This document shows positions 45,501-53,156 of a stretch of 64,000 bases of DNA, in pieces. The translations under genes were made by a program, and so were the position numbers. The notes below the pieces were generated by a model. That model made no database searches. It saw only the letters and a list, made by a program, of their open reading frames with translations, and was not told where the DNA came from. The stretch comes from Cohnella sp. CFH 77786 (GTDB lineage: Bacteria > Bacillota > Bacilli > Paenibacillales > Paenibacillaceae), in assembly GCF_019400745.1 (NCBI RefSeq), contig NZ_WJIB01000025.1, forward strand, positions 1 through 64,000, written 5' to 3'. The first letter of the stretch is position 1; each line of letters starts with the position of its first letter.

Positions 45501-46574
45501 GGACGGGTGCAGCCCGATCAGGAAATACCATTTCATGCCATTGTCGGTTGCCCGTTTGTAGGCTTCAAGACTTCTGGCAAGCACGCTTTCCTCAACCTGG
45601 TATTGCGCGTTATTCCCATCGCCGACGGCTTGAAAATTTTGCGCGGGGATGGTCTCCCTGTTCATCAGAGGGCCGAGAAGCGTCATTCTGCTGTCGGGAA
45701 CGTCGTAATTGGGGGTCAAAATGTAGCCGAACATGCTTCTGTCCACTTGTCTCATCGGCTTGGCAAAATCAACCGTCACCGTGGGATCCGGCTGTATCGT
45801 GATCCCGGCCGTTGCCGTATTCCCGTTTTTATGGGCGGTAATCGTTGCCGAACCGGGACTGACCCCTTCGACGAAACCGGCCGCGCTTACGGTCGCTTTG
45901 GAGGGATCCGATGAGCTGAAGGTCGAATCCGCGGTCACATCGACTACGGTTTCATCCGTATAGACTTCGCGGACTGTCGTCTGAACGCTGCCGGATTCCG
46001 TTACCGTATACGCGCTTTGGTCAAACTTTAAAGCATATACGACAGGATTGGCGACATCCTTCCAAAGCGTCAGCTTATCGAGATTGATCGAATCGCTGTT
46101 GTCATTGGCGGTTAAAGCCGTAAACGCAATCGTGTTGGTGCCGGCGTTTAGCGGCACGGTCCTGACGTCATCCGCCCAAGCTTCCCATGTGTTTGTACCG
46201 GCAAGCGTTATACTGCCCTGACTCACGCCATTGACCACGAGCCCGACCGTCCGATTGTCCGGCCATCCGGCCACTTTTCCGGCGCTGTAGCGCAGATCGA
46301 TGAAGAAATCGCCGGAAGTGCCTACCGTTACCGTGAATGTCGTTTTCGCCGTGCTGCTGAAGTCGAATCCGGCTGCAAAGCCGGTTCCCGTATAGCCGGT
46401 ATGGTCCGTTGCGACTTTGGCCGTGCCGGATAGAGCTGCGTTTTCGGCTTGATACACGGCTGCATGGGACGGCATCGTCGTACTGGCATAAGCCGGCGGC
46501 GCCGGAATCATGTTAAACAGCAGCATACCTGTCAACGTTGCAGTCAGAAACAGCCTGATCTTCTGAAATATCAT
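39561..46574 (-). CDS. Giant secreted protein with two GH-A clan glycosidase-like domains and five CBM35-like modules
   Basis: A 2337-residue secreted protein. The ATG at 46574 is preferred because AAAGGGG lies 9 bases upstream; TTG at 46592 is the alternative. Order: signal peptide (1-33), CBM35-like module (about 40-172), Big_2, first TIM-barrel domain (about 260-690; acid/base candidate Glu403 in NENWTG, nucleophile candidate Glu502 or 503 in IWEENN), several fibronectin-like domains, two CBM35-like modules, Big_2, second TIM-barrel domain (about 1470-1830; acid/base candidate Glu1584 in WNEPD, nucleophile candidate Glu1687 in SINEYV), two more CBM35-like modules, and C-terminal Ig-like domains. 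The barrels resemble GH39/GH30/GH79 enzymes in motif placement; family and substrate are not settled. The CBM35-Big_2-barrel block appears twice, so an internal duplication is likely. Confidence 0.82.
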   Translation of the reverse strand: MIFQKIRLFLTATLTGMLLFNMIPAPPAYASTTMPSHAAVYQAENAALSGTAKVATDHTGYTGTGFAAGFDFSSTAKTTFTVTVGTSGDFFIDLRYSAGKVAGWPDNRTVGLVVNGVSQGSITLAGTNTWEAWADDVRTVPLNAGTNTIAFTALTANDNSDSINLDKLTLWKDVANPVVYALKFDQSAYTVTESGSVQTTVREVYTDETVVDVTADSTFSSSDPSKATVSAAGFVEGVSPGSATITAHKNGNTATAGITIQPDPTVTVDFAKPMRQVDRSMFGYILTPNYDVPDSRMTLLGPLMNRETIPAQNFQAVGDGNNAQYQVEESVLARSLEAYKRATDNGMKWYFLIGLHPSWTAPNNNPWGGPPANAAWFKQYTKDVIQFYKDNGAKIDIADLTNENWTGNTETYKNVWNALREVYPEAIPTVGPGGVSFGQYQSAKFWLPFASQNNISIEGPSWHDFWESQSYASLEMLKGWNDTVKSWQNQYPETNGKYRIWEENNSSTTDPANWTRDMANVINSGITHNVKGVMQNYNWNGMSDLLQTNKTQQNPGFRTSMWWVHYMFSQLSGEIVSASTDDAATAFTAVASKDRTESKIILVNNGMAGNRNIILKNQPYSGQNVRVDLYQITSSESDGLTYQSSITPASTDNIQLSLSNIGANESWLLVLKKTAFGAPSFFHPIAPDDGEVATSTPALTWTAAKDASTYTLKVSVNKDLSNPVIHQTGITGTSYTVGSALTIGQKYYWNVTAVNANGSTPVSNNAVYSFLAGANTNVPAQFGPYLPSTLFSNESTTPKFLWSKAYNATSYRLVLSTNSDLSNPVINQTGITSLVDTPQFGAQTAGTFQPAVPLANDTKYYWMVYAANAAGERPMNGPVQSFTTKPASGSPTSFGLTAPANGAASVSTRAVLSWQQPKNAFFYKLEVSPSADMTSPIIVRDRMIYNKYTFEPNMLNPGTTYYWRVTAYTKDLANSTAASNGIFSFTTEAVPSSPLLYAEKADNGKVKLWFQPSNGATSYKIKYGKAPGVYTHTITGVTGSPYEVTGLTNGTNYYFAVVAVNASGDSSIWNERTATPTYRGQDDVVFEAEYETLNGTKAAADHTRYTGTGFVAGYDLSGTRSTVFKATVAAAGAYNVVARYSAGPVGTASVNRTIGLYVNGAKVKDVTLGGTGDWETWAESPESISLQAGTNIIEYRGELASQNDCINLDNLSISAQPTGIVVPTNAAVYQAEDAALSGTAKVATDHTGYTGTGFAAGYDFSGTASTVFTVKTHSSGDFQIALRYSAGKVSGWPDNRTVGLLVNNVNLGSITLPGTDSTWNTWADDVRTVQLHEGTNTIAFTALTANDNSDSINLDKLSLWKNVDNPQFHSIEFGNNAYTVNESGDVQTSVQAVKTDETVQDVTASSQFSTSDPEIATVNASGKIHGVREGTATVTARYNGASATATVTVNPRPELVVDLATVTKETADHAGSGALYAFRNDGTPRDQAVIPLRPKMIAQPPANPGMIPNKPYEVGPVGDAIVVAPAAKRTGIEQIQIYMSDTYPNFPQKWVSWDDYYSRLDAEVDAVLNSPYPQGYFVYIPWNEPDWTWNNPINSGDSFNVAFKKMFDRIKAKDKVNLIEGPNIAVYSHDFMLSFLTYCKEKGCLPDIISFHSLETATIPKFESEVDDVRAIMKSLGIPERPISINEYVQASDLGKPGITIQYLAKFERKLVDSAAMPFWFKSGSFGDTLTGEINIPNGNWWLFKFYGDMTGKMLKTTPPSGSALDGMASRDDNSQQVKVVSGGASGDYNIVLDHVAAAPYLTGNVHVVIHKTINTGSVHTKLTEPIYVSQGEYAVTDGKIKIPMLNLSSEEAYQFIITPSAPGATNTPGRYQAEYAQLDGTAKVMRENAGYDGTGYVAGYQGTSSANTRFVVGMEQDGLYSAKLHYSAGPVEGSAAYRTLGLYVNHKKVKDIALPGTADWHSWSTVSNDVFLQEGVNIIEYKPEATGKSSDVGLDYLDIAPAAASVYQAEAAVLSGTAAAASDHAGFTGTGFVAGYNSSDNARTEFTVHADLAGDYNLALRYSAGEQYLLNWPADRTIGLYVNGIKVKDIRLKGTVGWTEWDTDIQTVPLAAGDNKIAYKALTSAADNSDAVNLDKLTVWQHDLTAPTATVSYSQTTPTNQDVIASITASESVTIVTNGGLPNHTFSSNGSFTFEFVDAAGNLGSIEATVGNIDKTAPLLTIQFDKPSIWPANHQMVTVQAAVYASDDASGLESVVITSITSNEPDSGQGDIEAKIGSADTSFALRAERSGHETGRVYTVTYSATDKAGNQTVASATVTVPHDQSGKNKPSGHETK

Positions 46575-46687
46575 TCGTGTAACCCCTTTCAAATAATTGA
46601 GTTACGATAGCAATCCATGAAGCCGGGCAATCCTCCAAGAACCTCCTTTACGAACGAATCATGAAGCACTTCCCATTCTAAATTTCA

Positions 46688-46702
46688 TGTAAGCGTTTCA
46701 AA
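46688..46702. promoter_or_regulatory. LacI/CcpA-like palindrome upstream of the giant glycosidase
   Basis: TGTAAGCGTTTCA has the AAGCG core of a catabolite-response element but is one base short of the 14-bp consensus. It lies about 115 bp upstream of the giant glycosidase start. It could also be an operator for another LacI-family repressor. Confidence 0.35.
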
Positions 46703-46786
46703 ACTATAAAATCCTAAGAATGTTGGACTAAACTAAGCTTTAGACGGTTGACCTTATCCATCTCCACCTTTTTTAGATATTTCAAA

Positions 46787-46804
46787 TTTTCAAAGCGCTT
46801 TCAC
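46787..46804. promoter_or_regulatory. Candidate cre site (CcpA) upstream of the third binding-protein gene
   Basis: TTCAAAGCGCTTTCAC matches the Bacillus cre consensus WWGWAARCGYTTWC at all but one position and is a strong palindrome (AAAGCGCTTT). It sits 50 bp before the ATG at 46855, a usual place for glucose repression of a sugar operon. Confidence 0.55.
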
Positions 46805-46854
46805 GGAAATTACAATGAAAAAGCAATAACAACCTTGCTCAAGGGGGCACAGCA

Positions 46855-48150
46855 ATGAAGAAGTCGGGATTGTGGCTTTTGGCAGTGATGTTGTTTTTCG
46901 TATTCGCCTTGGTCGGATGCGGTTCCGGCAAGAAGGAGAGCGCATCGGAATCTCCTTCCCAGTCGGCGGAATCATCCGCATCGCCGTCCGCATCGCAATC
47001 CGCCCAGCCGGCGGAGCATAAAAAGCTGACGCTGTGGTTTTACTTCGAAGGGAAAGACCGCTTCGACAAAATCAAATCGCTGACGGACGGCTTCACGAAG
47101 CAAAATCCGAACGTCGAAATCGAGCCGGTGTACGTTCCGTTCGCCGACTTCAAGAAAAGGTTGTCGGTGGGACTCGCCTCGTCCGAGCTTCCGGATCTCG
47201 TGATCATCGATAATCCGGACCATGCCGCATACGCCGCCATGGGACTATTCGCGGACATTACGGACAAAATCGCGGATTGGCCGGACAAAGACCAGTTTTT
47301 CCCGGGGCCGTGGAAATCAGCGTCTTACGACGGCAAGCAGTACGGCGTCCCGCTCGGCAGCAACAACCTGGCGCTGTTCTACAACGAGAAAATGCTGGCG
47401 GACGCAGGCGTTACGCCTCCGCAAACCTGGGACGAGCTGAAGGCTGCCGCCAAGAAACTGACGAAGAACGGCGTAACCGGACTGGGCATCAGCGCTCCAT
47501 CCAATGAAGAAGGTACATTCCAGTTCCTGCCTTGGCTGTTGTCCACCGGCGCCAATTTCGATACGGTCGGCAGCCCGGAAGGCGCGAAAGCGTTCGCGGT
47601 GCTGGCCGATCTGATCAAGGACGGGTCGATGAGCAAAGAGGTCATCAACTGGGGCCAATCCGACGTGATGAAACAATTCGCCGCGGGCAAGCTGGCCATG
47701 ATGATCAACGGACCCTGGCAGCTGCCGGAATTGGCTACGACCGTGCCGGATTTGAAGTACGGGCTCGCCTTCGTTCCGAAGGACAAGCAGTTCGCCTCCG
47801 TGCTTGGCGGAGAGAATCTCGGCGTCGTGAACGGGCCCAATGTCGACGAAGCCGTCGCTTTCATCAAATATGTCGTCTCGCCTGATGTGATCAAACCGTT
47901 CGCCCAAAGCTTCGGCTACTTCCCGGCCCGCAAGGACGTCGCCGCCGATCCGTACTGGACGGATAACGCGCAGCTCAAAGTGTTCGCGGAAAACATGAAC
48001 TACGCCCAGCCGCGCGGTCCGCATCCGAAATGGCCGGAAATTTCGAACGCCATCTCGCAGGCATTGGCCGAGGCGCTCACTTTGAAAGCCTCTCCCGAAG
48101 ATGCGGCGAAGAAGGCGCAAGAGAAAATCGACGCCATTATGGGCAAATAA
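46855..48150 (+). CDS. Sugar ABC transporter substrate-binding lipoprotein (third)
   Basis: A 431-residue family-1 binding protein, lipoprotein signal with Cys22 (ALVGC), then a Ser/Glu/Gln-rich linker to about residue 57. The mature protein has the maltose/cyclodextrin-type pattern (KLTLWFYFEGKDRF, NNLALFYNEKML, NGPWQLPEL). It differs clearly from the two fructan-type binding proteins at 1389 and 19298. ATG with AAGGGGG upstream. The two permeases, a mutarotase-like protein and a GH31 enzyme follow, so alpha-linked gluco- or xylo-oligosaccharides are the likely ligand. Confidence 0.92.
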   Translation: MKKSGLWLLAVMLFFVFALVGCGSGKKESASESPSQSAESSASPSASQSAQPAEHKKLTLWFYFEGKDRFDKIKSLTDGFTKQNPNVEIEPVYVPFADFKKRLSVGLASSELPDLVIIDNPDHAAYAAMGLFADITDKIADWPDKDQFFPGPWKSASYDGKQYGVPLGSNNLALFYNEKMLADAGVTPPQTWDELKAAAKKLTKNGVTGLGISAPSNEEGTFQFLPWLLSTGANFDTVGSPEGAKAFAVLADLIKDGSMSKEVINWGQSDVMKQFAAGKLAMMINGPWQLPELATTVPDLKYGLAFVPKDKQFASVLGGENLGVVNGPNVDEAVAFIKYVVSPDVIKPFAQSFGYFPARKDVAADPYWTDNAQLKVFAENMNYAQPRGPHPKWPEISNAISQALAEALTLKASPEDAAKKAQEKIDAIMGK

Positions 48151-48176
48151 GCGGCAGGGAAACTCCGCACAATCCG

Positions 48177-48214
48177 AATTGGAGTACATGAGAGCTTCAT
48201 GTACTCCAATTTTC
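48177..48214 (+). terminator. Perfect 15-bp hairpin between binding protein and permease genes
   Basis: AATTGGAGTACATGA (48177-48191) pairs perfectly with TCATGTACTCCAATT (48197-48211) around a 5-nt loop, followed by TTTCC. The T-tract is short, so partial termination or mRNA stabilisation is expected. That would give more binding protein than permease. Confidence 0.7.
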
Positions 48215-48233
48215 CTCCTTAGGGGTGAAGGTG

Positions 48234-49127
48234 ATGGCAAGATCCATGGAGCGAGCGGCCGGTTATCTGTTCGTGCTGCCGGCGCTGCTGTACATGCTGT
48301 TTTTCGTCGGCTATCCGATCGTCGACAACTTCAGGCTCAGCTTGTTCGACGTCAACGTCATGAACATCGCCCGCGGCGATCAGCCCTTCGTCGGGCTCGG
48401 CAATTACAAGGAACTGTTTGATCAAGGCGTGATCCTCACTACACTGACCAATACGCTGATTTACACGGTGGCGTGCATCGTCTTTCAGTTTATCGTCGGC
48501 CTCGGGTTCGCGCTGCTCTTCTCCCGTCCGTTTCGGATGGCGGAGCGGCTTCGGGGGCTGGTGATGATCAGCTGGCTGCTGCCTGCCACGATTACGGCAA
48601 TGACCTTCAAATTCATGTTCGGCACAAGCGGAGGCATCGTGAATGAGCTTCTGGCGATGCTGCATCTCAGCGGCGGGCCCGTGGAATGGCTGGTGACGCC
48701 ATTTACCGCCATGTTCGCGCTCGTGCTGGCCAACACCTGGATCGGCATTCCGTTCAACATGATGCTGCTGACGACAGGACTTACGACGATCCCGAAGGAC
48801 ATCTACGAAAGCGCGGCCATAGACGGCGCCAACGCCGTGCAACGCTTTTTCCGCCTGACGCTTCCGTTGTTGAAACCGGCCATCCTCTCGCTGCTCGTGC
48901 TCGGCTTCATCTATACGTTCAAGGTGTTCGATCTGGTGCTCATCATGACGCACGGCGGCCCGGTTAACGCGACGCAGATGATGTCCACCTACGCGTACAA
49001 GCTGTCGTTCGACGAATTCAACTTCAGTCAAGGAGCTGCGGCATCGAATCTGATGTTCCTCGTCCTGCTCGTCATCGGGTTTATCTACTTGAGGCTGGTT
49101 TACCGGGAAGAGGTGAAGGGGGCATGA
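48234..49127 (+). CDS. Sugar ABC transporter permease, MalF type
   Basis: A permease of 297 residues, six predicted membrane segments, EAA loop IYESAAIDGANAVQRFFR around residues 190-207. The ATG at 48234 is chosen with AGGGGTG upstream; GTG at 48225 is also in frame. Overlaps the second permease by 4 bp (ATGA). Works with the binding protein at 46855. Confidence 0.92.
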   Translation: MARSMERAAGYLFVLPALLYMLFFVGYPIVDNFRLSLFDVNVMNIARGDQPFVGLGNYKELFDQGVILTTLTNTLIYTVACIVFQFIVGLGFALLFSRPFRMAERLRGLVMISWLLPATITAMTFKFMFGTSGGIVNELLAMLHLSGGPVEWLVTPFTAMFALVLANTWIGIPFNMMLLTTGLTTIPKDIYESAAIDGANAVQRFFRLTLPLLKPAILSLLVLGFIYTFKVFDLVLIMTHGGPVNATQMMSTYAYKLSFDEFNFSQGAAASNLMFLVLLVIGFIYLRLVYREEVKGA

Positions 49128-49963
49128 GCCAACGCCAATTGTCGACTTGGCTGCTGCCGGTCGTGAGCATCGTTCTCGTCGCTTTGTTCCTGTTTCCGGT
49201 CTACTGGCTGGTCGTCACGTCTTTCAAGGCGGAAGGGGAAATCTTCCGTTCGCCGCCGACCTGGTTTCCGCAAACGATTTATTTGAAAGCTTATACGGAA
49301 CAGCTGTCGGGATCGTCCTACAACATTTTCGAAGGGTTCCGGAACAGCGCGATCATCGCCTTCGGGGCGCTCGCCATCTCGACGGTTCTAGCGGTTCCCG
49401 CTTCGTACGGGCTGGCGCGTTTCAAGTTTCCGGGCATGCACTTGTTCCTTCTTCTGTTCTTGGTCACGCAGATGCTGCCGGCCTCGCTCATCCTGACGCC
49501 GCTGTTCATTCAATTCAAGCATCTCGGGTTGATCGGCTCTTCCTACTGGGGAACCATCCTGGCCAACGCCACGGCGGGGATTCCATTCTCCGTCGTCACG
49601 CTCCGGACTTATTTCGCCACCTTGCCGAAGGAACTGGAGGAGTCGGCGAAAATCGACGGCTGCGGCTTGTTCGGGACCTTCGTGCGAATCATGATCCCGA
49701 TCGCCGTTCCCGGCGTCGTCGTCGCCATGGTCTTCTCCTTCCTCTTCGCGTGGGGCGACTTGATCTTCGGCATGACCTTCATCGGCAAAGAACATATGAG
49801 ACCGATTACGGCGGGGATTTACAACTTCCTGGGCTTCCAGAGCACGTCTTGGAACAACACGATGGCCTTCGGGACGGTCAGCATCATCCCGGTCGTCTTG
49901 ATCTTTATTTTCATACAGCGCTATATCGTCAGCGGACTGACGAACGGAGCGGTAAAAGGGTAA
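49124..49963 (+). CDS. Sugar ABC transporter permease, MalG type
   Basis: Second permease, 279 residues, six membrane segments, first at about 9-30, with the family's WLVVTSFK right after it. EAA loop LEESAKIDGCGLFGTFVRIM is at about residues 171-190. Translationally coupled to the upstream permease. The end (YIVSGLTNGAVKG) is the typical MalG C-terminus. Confidence 0.93.
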   Translation: MSQRQLSTWLLPVVSIVLVALFLFPVYWLVVTSFKAEGEIFRSPPTWFPQTIYLKAYTEQLSGSSYNIFEGFRNSAIIAFGALAISTVLAVPASYGLARFKFPGMHLFLLLFLVTQMLPASLILTPLFIQFKHLGLIGSSYWGTILANATAGIPFSVVTLRTYFATLPKELEESAKIDGCGLFGTFVRIMIPIAVPGVVVAMVFSFLFAWGDLIFGMTFIGKEHMRPITAGIYNFLGFQSTSWNNTMAFGTVSIIPVVLIFIFIQRYIVSGLTNGAVKG

Positions 49964-49969
49964 GCGAGG

Positions 49970-50965
49970 GTGAGTCCGGTGTCCGCGCACATTCATGAAT
50001 CGGTCTACAAAGACATTCGTTCGGTCGTCTTGGAGAACGTCCGTCTTGCCGTAACGGTTATTCCGGAAAGCGGAGGGAAAATCCAGAGCATCTACGACAA
50101 AACGCTGGACCGGGAATATCTCGTGCAATCGCCGCGATCCTCCTACAAGCGCTCCGGCTACGACTCCCGTTATGCCGACGGGGACGCGAGCGGCTTCGAC
50201 GAGGTCTTTCCCTCGATCGAACCCTGTTTCTATCCGCTCCCGCCCTGGAGAGGAATCGGCGTTCCCGATCATGGCGAGGTCTGGGCGCTGCCTTGGAGCT
50301 GTCACTCATCCGGCGAATCGCTCGTGCTCGACGCCTACGGGGTCCGGTTTCCTTACCGGCTGGAAAAGACGGTGAGGTTTACAAGGGAGCAAACCGTCAC
50401 GATTCAGTATCGTGCCCGCAATTTGTCCGACTTCGATTTCTCGTTCATTTGGGCGCCTCATATCCTGCTTCGATGCGATGAGGATACGGAGATCGTTCTG
50501 CCGCCTTCGGTCAAGCAAGTGATGTCCACTTGCTCTGTGGATAACCGCTTGGGCCGGTTCGGCACCTTGCACGATTGGCCGGAAACGACCGTCGCGGGGG
50601 AGCGGTACCGGATCGACAAGGTATATCCGAAATATCCGGGCAAGTGCGAAAAGTATTATGCGGTGGGAACGGTGGAAGAAGGCTGGTGTGCCTTGCATAA
50701 CTCCGGATCCGGCCATACGGTCGGTCTTTCCTATCCGATCGATAAGGTGCCTTATCTGGGCGTATGGGAAGGGATCATGGACGGGCGATACGCGGCGGCG
50801 CTCGAACCGTGCACCGGAGCCTTGGATGCTCTCGACACCGCGGTTCAATGGAATCGGGCGGCTGTGCTTCCCGCGAAATCCAGCTATGAATGGGATTTCA
50901 ACTTGACCTTCGATATCGTCGACCGCATTCGGTCCATCGATCGGACCGGTCTCATTCTTACTTGA
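49970..50965 (+). CDS. Galactose-mutarotase-like (aldose 1-epimerase fold) protein
   Basis: A 331-residue beta-sandwich protein of the aldose-1-epimerase/galactose-mutarotase fold. Recognisable parts are the N-terminal LAVTVIPESGGKIQSIYDK, the GVPDHGEVWALPW segment with the usual active-site His, and YLGVWEGI plus ALEPCTGALDAL near the end. Start is GTG at 49970 after GCGAGGGTGAG; GTG at 49979 is also possible. It lies between the permeases and the GH31 gene and probably interconverts anomers of the sugar released from the imported oligosaccharide. Some relatives have unknown function, so the reaction is inferred from fold. Confidence 0.7.
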   Translation: MSPVSAHIHESVYKDIRSVVLENVRLAVTVIPESGGKIQSIYDKTLDREYLVQSPRSSYKRSGYDSRYADGDASGFDEVFPSIEPCFYPLPPWRGIGVPDHGEVWALPWSCHSSGESLVLDAYGVRFPYRLEKTVRFTREQTVTIQYRARNLSDFDFSFIWAPHILLRCDEDTEIVLPPSVKQVMSTCSVDNRLGRFGTLHDWPETTVAGERYRIDKVYPKYPGKCEKYYAVGTVEEGWCALHNSGSGHTVGLSYPIDKVPYLGVWEGIMDGRYAAALEPCTGALDALDTAVQWNRAAVLPAKSSYEWDFNLTFDIVDRIRSIDRTGLILT

Positions 50966-50995
50966 TTCAACGACTCAAAACACGGAGGAACTTGC

Positions 50996-53002
50996 ATGGA
51001 CGGTTTATTTCGAGTGGAAGGCGGACGTCTGATTCGGGAATACGATTCGGAGAAGCTGTGGATCGAGCCCTGGGGAGAGAACAGCCTTCGGGTGCGCGCG
51101 ACGCATATGGCCGCGATGGGGGACGAGGATTGGGCGCTGCTTCCGCAGCGCAAGCTCGAAGCGGAGATTGAGATCAAAGGCGGGACGGCGACCGTCAAGA
51201 ACGGGAACATCCGCGTCGACATCTCGGCCGGAGGGAAGCTAACCTTCTGCAACGCGAGGAATGAAGTCCTCCTGCAGGAGTACGTTCGGAATCGCAACAA
51301 CATTCACGATTTTTGCAGCGCCCTTAACATCGAGGCACGCGAATTCAAGCCGATCCTTGGCGGCGATTACGAGTTGACCCTGCGTTTCGAATCCGATCCG
51401 GACGAGAAGCTGTTCGGCATGGGTCAGTATCAGCAATCGAACCTGAACGTGAAATACTGCACGCTTGAGCTGGCGCACCGCAACTCGCAGGCCAGCGTTC
51501 CTTTTGCCTTGTCCAGCTTGGGGTACGGTTTTCTCTGGAATAACCCGGCGATCGGCAAAGCGACCTTCGGCCGGAACGTGACCGAATGGGAAGCGAAATC
51601 CACGAAGCAGCTGGACTACTGGATCACCGCGGGAGATTCGCCTGCGGAAATCGAAGAAGCTTATGCCCGGGCGACCGGCACCGTGCCGATGATGCCGGAT
51701 TACGGCATGGGGTTCTGGCAATGCAAGCTCCGGTATCAGACGCAGGAAGAGCTGCTCTCGGTCTCGCGCGAATACAAACGGAGAGGACTTCCCCTCGACG
51801 TTATCGTCATCGATTTCTTCCATTGGCCGATGCAGGGCGATTGGAGATTCGATCCCGACTATTGGCCGGATCCCGAGGCCATGGTACGCGAGCTGAAGGA
51901 GATGGGGGTCGAGTTGATGGTCTCCGTCTGGCCCACCGTGGATAAGAAAAGCGAGAATTATCCGGAAATGCTGCGCAAGGGCTACCTCGTCCGCACGGAC
52001 CGGGGCATCCGCACCACGATGGATTTTTTGAGCGACACCGTCTTTTACGACGCCACCCATCCCGGTGCCCGCGATTTCGTATGGAATACCGTCAAGAAGA
52101 ACTATTACGACAAGGGGATCCGCATCTTCTGGCTCGACGAGGCGGAGCCGGAATATTCCGTGTACGATTTCGACAATTACCGGTATCACTTGGGGCCGAA
52201 CGTGCAAATCGGCAACCTCTACCCGGTCATGTATGCCAAAACGTTCTATGACGGGATGACGGAATCGGGCCAGAGCAACGTCATCAATCTGTTGCGCTGC
52301 GCTTGGGCGGGGAGCCAGCGTTACGGCGCCTTGGTCTGGTCCGGGGATATCGATTCCAGCTTCGCCTCCATGAGGAACCAGCTAGCGGCGGGACTGAACA
52401 TGGGCTTGGCCGGCATCCCTTGGTGGACCACCGACATCGGGGGATTCCACGGGGGCAATCCGGACGATCCGGCTTTCCGGGAATGCATCATCCGCTGGTT
52501 TCAGTACGGAGCGTTCTGTCCCGTGTTCCGTCTTCACGGAGACCGGGAGCCGCACTCCGAACCATTGGGGACGAGCGGCGGAGGCTTGTGCTTCAGCGGG
52601 GCGGCGAACGAAGTGTGGAGCTACGGCGAAGAGGCGTATGAAATCTTCAAAACCTACATGTTCATCCGGGAACGGCTGCGCCCTTATACCACCGAACTGA
52701 TGCGCGCCGCCCACGAGAAGGGCACGCCCCCCATGCGGCCGCTGTTCTATGACTTCCCGAAGGATTCCGAAACATGGAATGTCGAAGACCAGTACATGTA
52801 CGGTCCCGATCTGCTCGTCGCTCCGATCTTGCACGCAGGGGCACGAACGCGGAAGGTTTATTTGCCGGCAGGGGCGGACTGGATAAACGCGTTCAGCGGT
52901 GAAACGCATGAAGGCGGACAGTGGATCGAGTGCGACGCGCCGCTCGAGGTGATCCCGTTGTTCTTGCGCAGCGGGGGGACTTTAATCAGCGTGAAGGAGT
53001 AA
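50996..53002 (+). CDS. GH31 alpha-glucosidase/alpha-xylosidase family enzyme
   Basis: A 668-residue cytoplasmic family 31 glycosidase (retaining). The N-terminal beta-sandwich covers about residues 1-225. The catalytic barrel has VIVIDFFHWP, the nucleophile Asp381 in WLDEAEPE, and the acid/base Asp451 in WSGDIDSS. The GIPWWTTDIGGF and FRLHGDRE segments are typical of the alpha-xylosidase-like branch (YicI type), but I cannot choose between alpha-xylosidase and alpha-glucosidase. GGAGG before the ATG. Last gene of the operon starting at 46855, followed by a terminator. Confidence 0.88.
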   Translation: MDGLFRVEGGRLIREYDSEKLWIEPWGENSLRVRATHMAAMGDEDWALLPQRKLEAEIEIKGGTATVKNGNIRVDISAGGKLTFCNARNEVLLQEYVRNRNNIHDFCSALNIEAREFKPILGGDYELTLRFESDPDEKLFGMGQYQQSNLNVKYCTLELAHRNSQASVPFALSSLGYGFLWNNPAIGKATFGRNVTEWEAKSTKQLDYWITAGDSPAEIEEAYARATGTVPMMPDYGMGFWQCKLRYQTQEELLSVSREYKRRGLPLDVIVIDFFHWPMQGDWRFDPDYWPDPEAMVRELKEMGVELMVSVWPTVDKKSENYPEMLRKGYLVRTDRGIRTTMDFLSDTVFYDATHPGARDFVWNTVKKNYYDKGIRIFWLDEAEPEYSVYDFDNYRYHLGPNVQIGNLYPVMYAKTFYDGMTESGQSNVINLLRCAWAGSQRYGALVWSGDIDSSFASMRNQLAAGLNMGLAGIPWWTTDIGGFHGGNPDDPAFRECIIRWFQYGAFCPVFRLHGDREPHSEPLGTSGGGLCFSGAANEVWSYGEEAYEIFKTYMFIRERLRPYTTELMRAAHEKGTPPMRPLFYDFPKDSETWNVEDQYMYGPDLLVAPILHAGARTRKVYLPAGADWINAFSGETHEGGQWIECDAPLEVIPLFLRSGGTLISVKE

Positions 53003-53049
53003 TCGACGGCGTATCCACCGCGGATGCCGGAGGTCAGCCCCGCCAACAA

Positions 53050-53091
53050 CAAGCCTTTATCGGCAACACGCCGAAGAAGGCTTCTTTTTTC
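53050..53091 (+). terminator. Terminator after the GH31 gene
   Basis: AAGCCTT with AAGGCTT as outer stem and TCGGC with GCCGA inside, followed by CTTTTTTC. About 50 bp after the stop codon. Confidence 0.75.
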
Positions 53092-53127
53092 TCATCTGAG
53101 GTCTTATAGCTCTTTCATTTTGCAAGC

Positions 53128-53156
53128 TTGACGATCGGTAGATAGAAGGATACGAT
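53128..53156 (+). promoter_or_regulatory. Sigma-A-like promoter for the SLH protein gene
   Basis: TTGACG (53128-53133) and TACGAT (53151-53156) are 17 bp apart. Transcription from here gives an untranslated leader of about 200 nt before the ATG at 53364. The leader (53163-53355) has GC-rich complementary segments but matches no riboswitch I know. Long leaders are common for S-layer type genes. Confidence 0.5.

Noticed and set aside
42000-45914. Several long plus-strand frames across the giant glycosidase gene
   Set aside because: They are Arg-rich shadows of the minus-strand gene, whose CBM35, Big_2 and barrel motifs read continuously.
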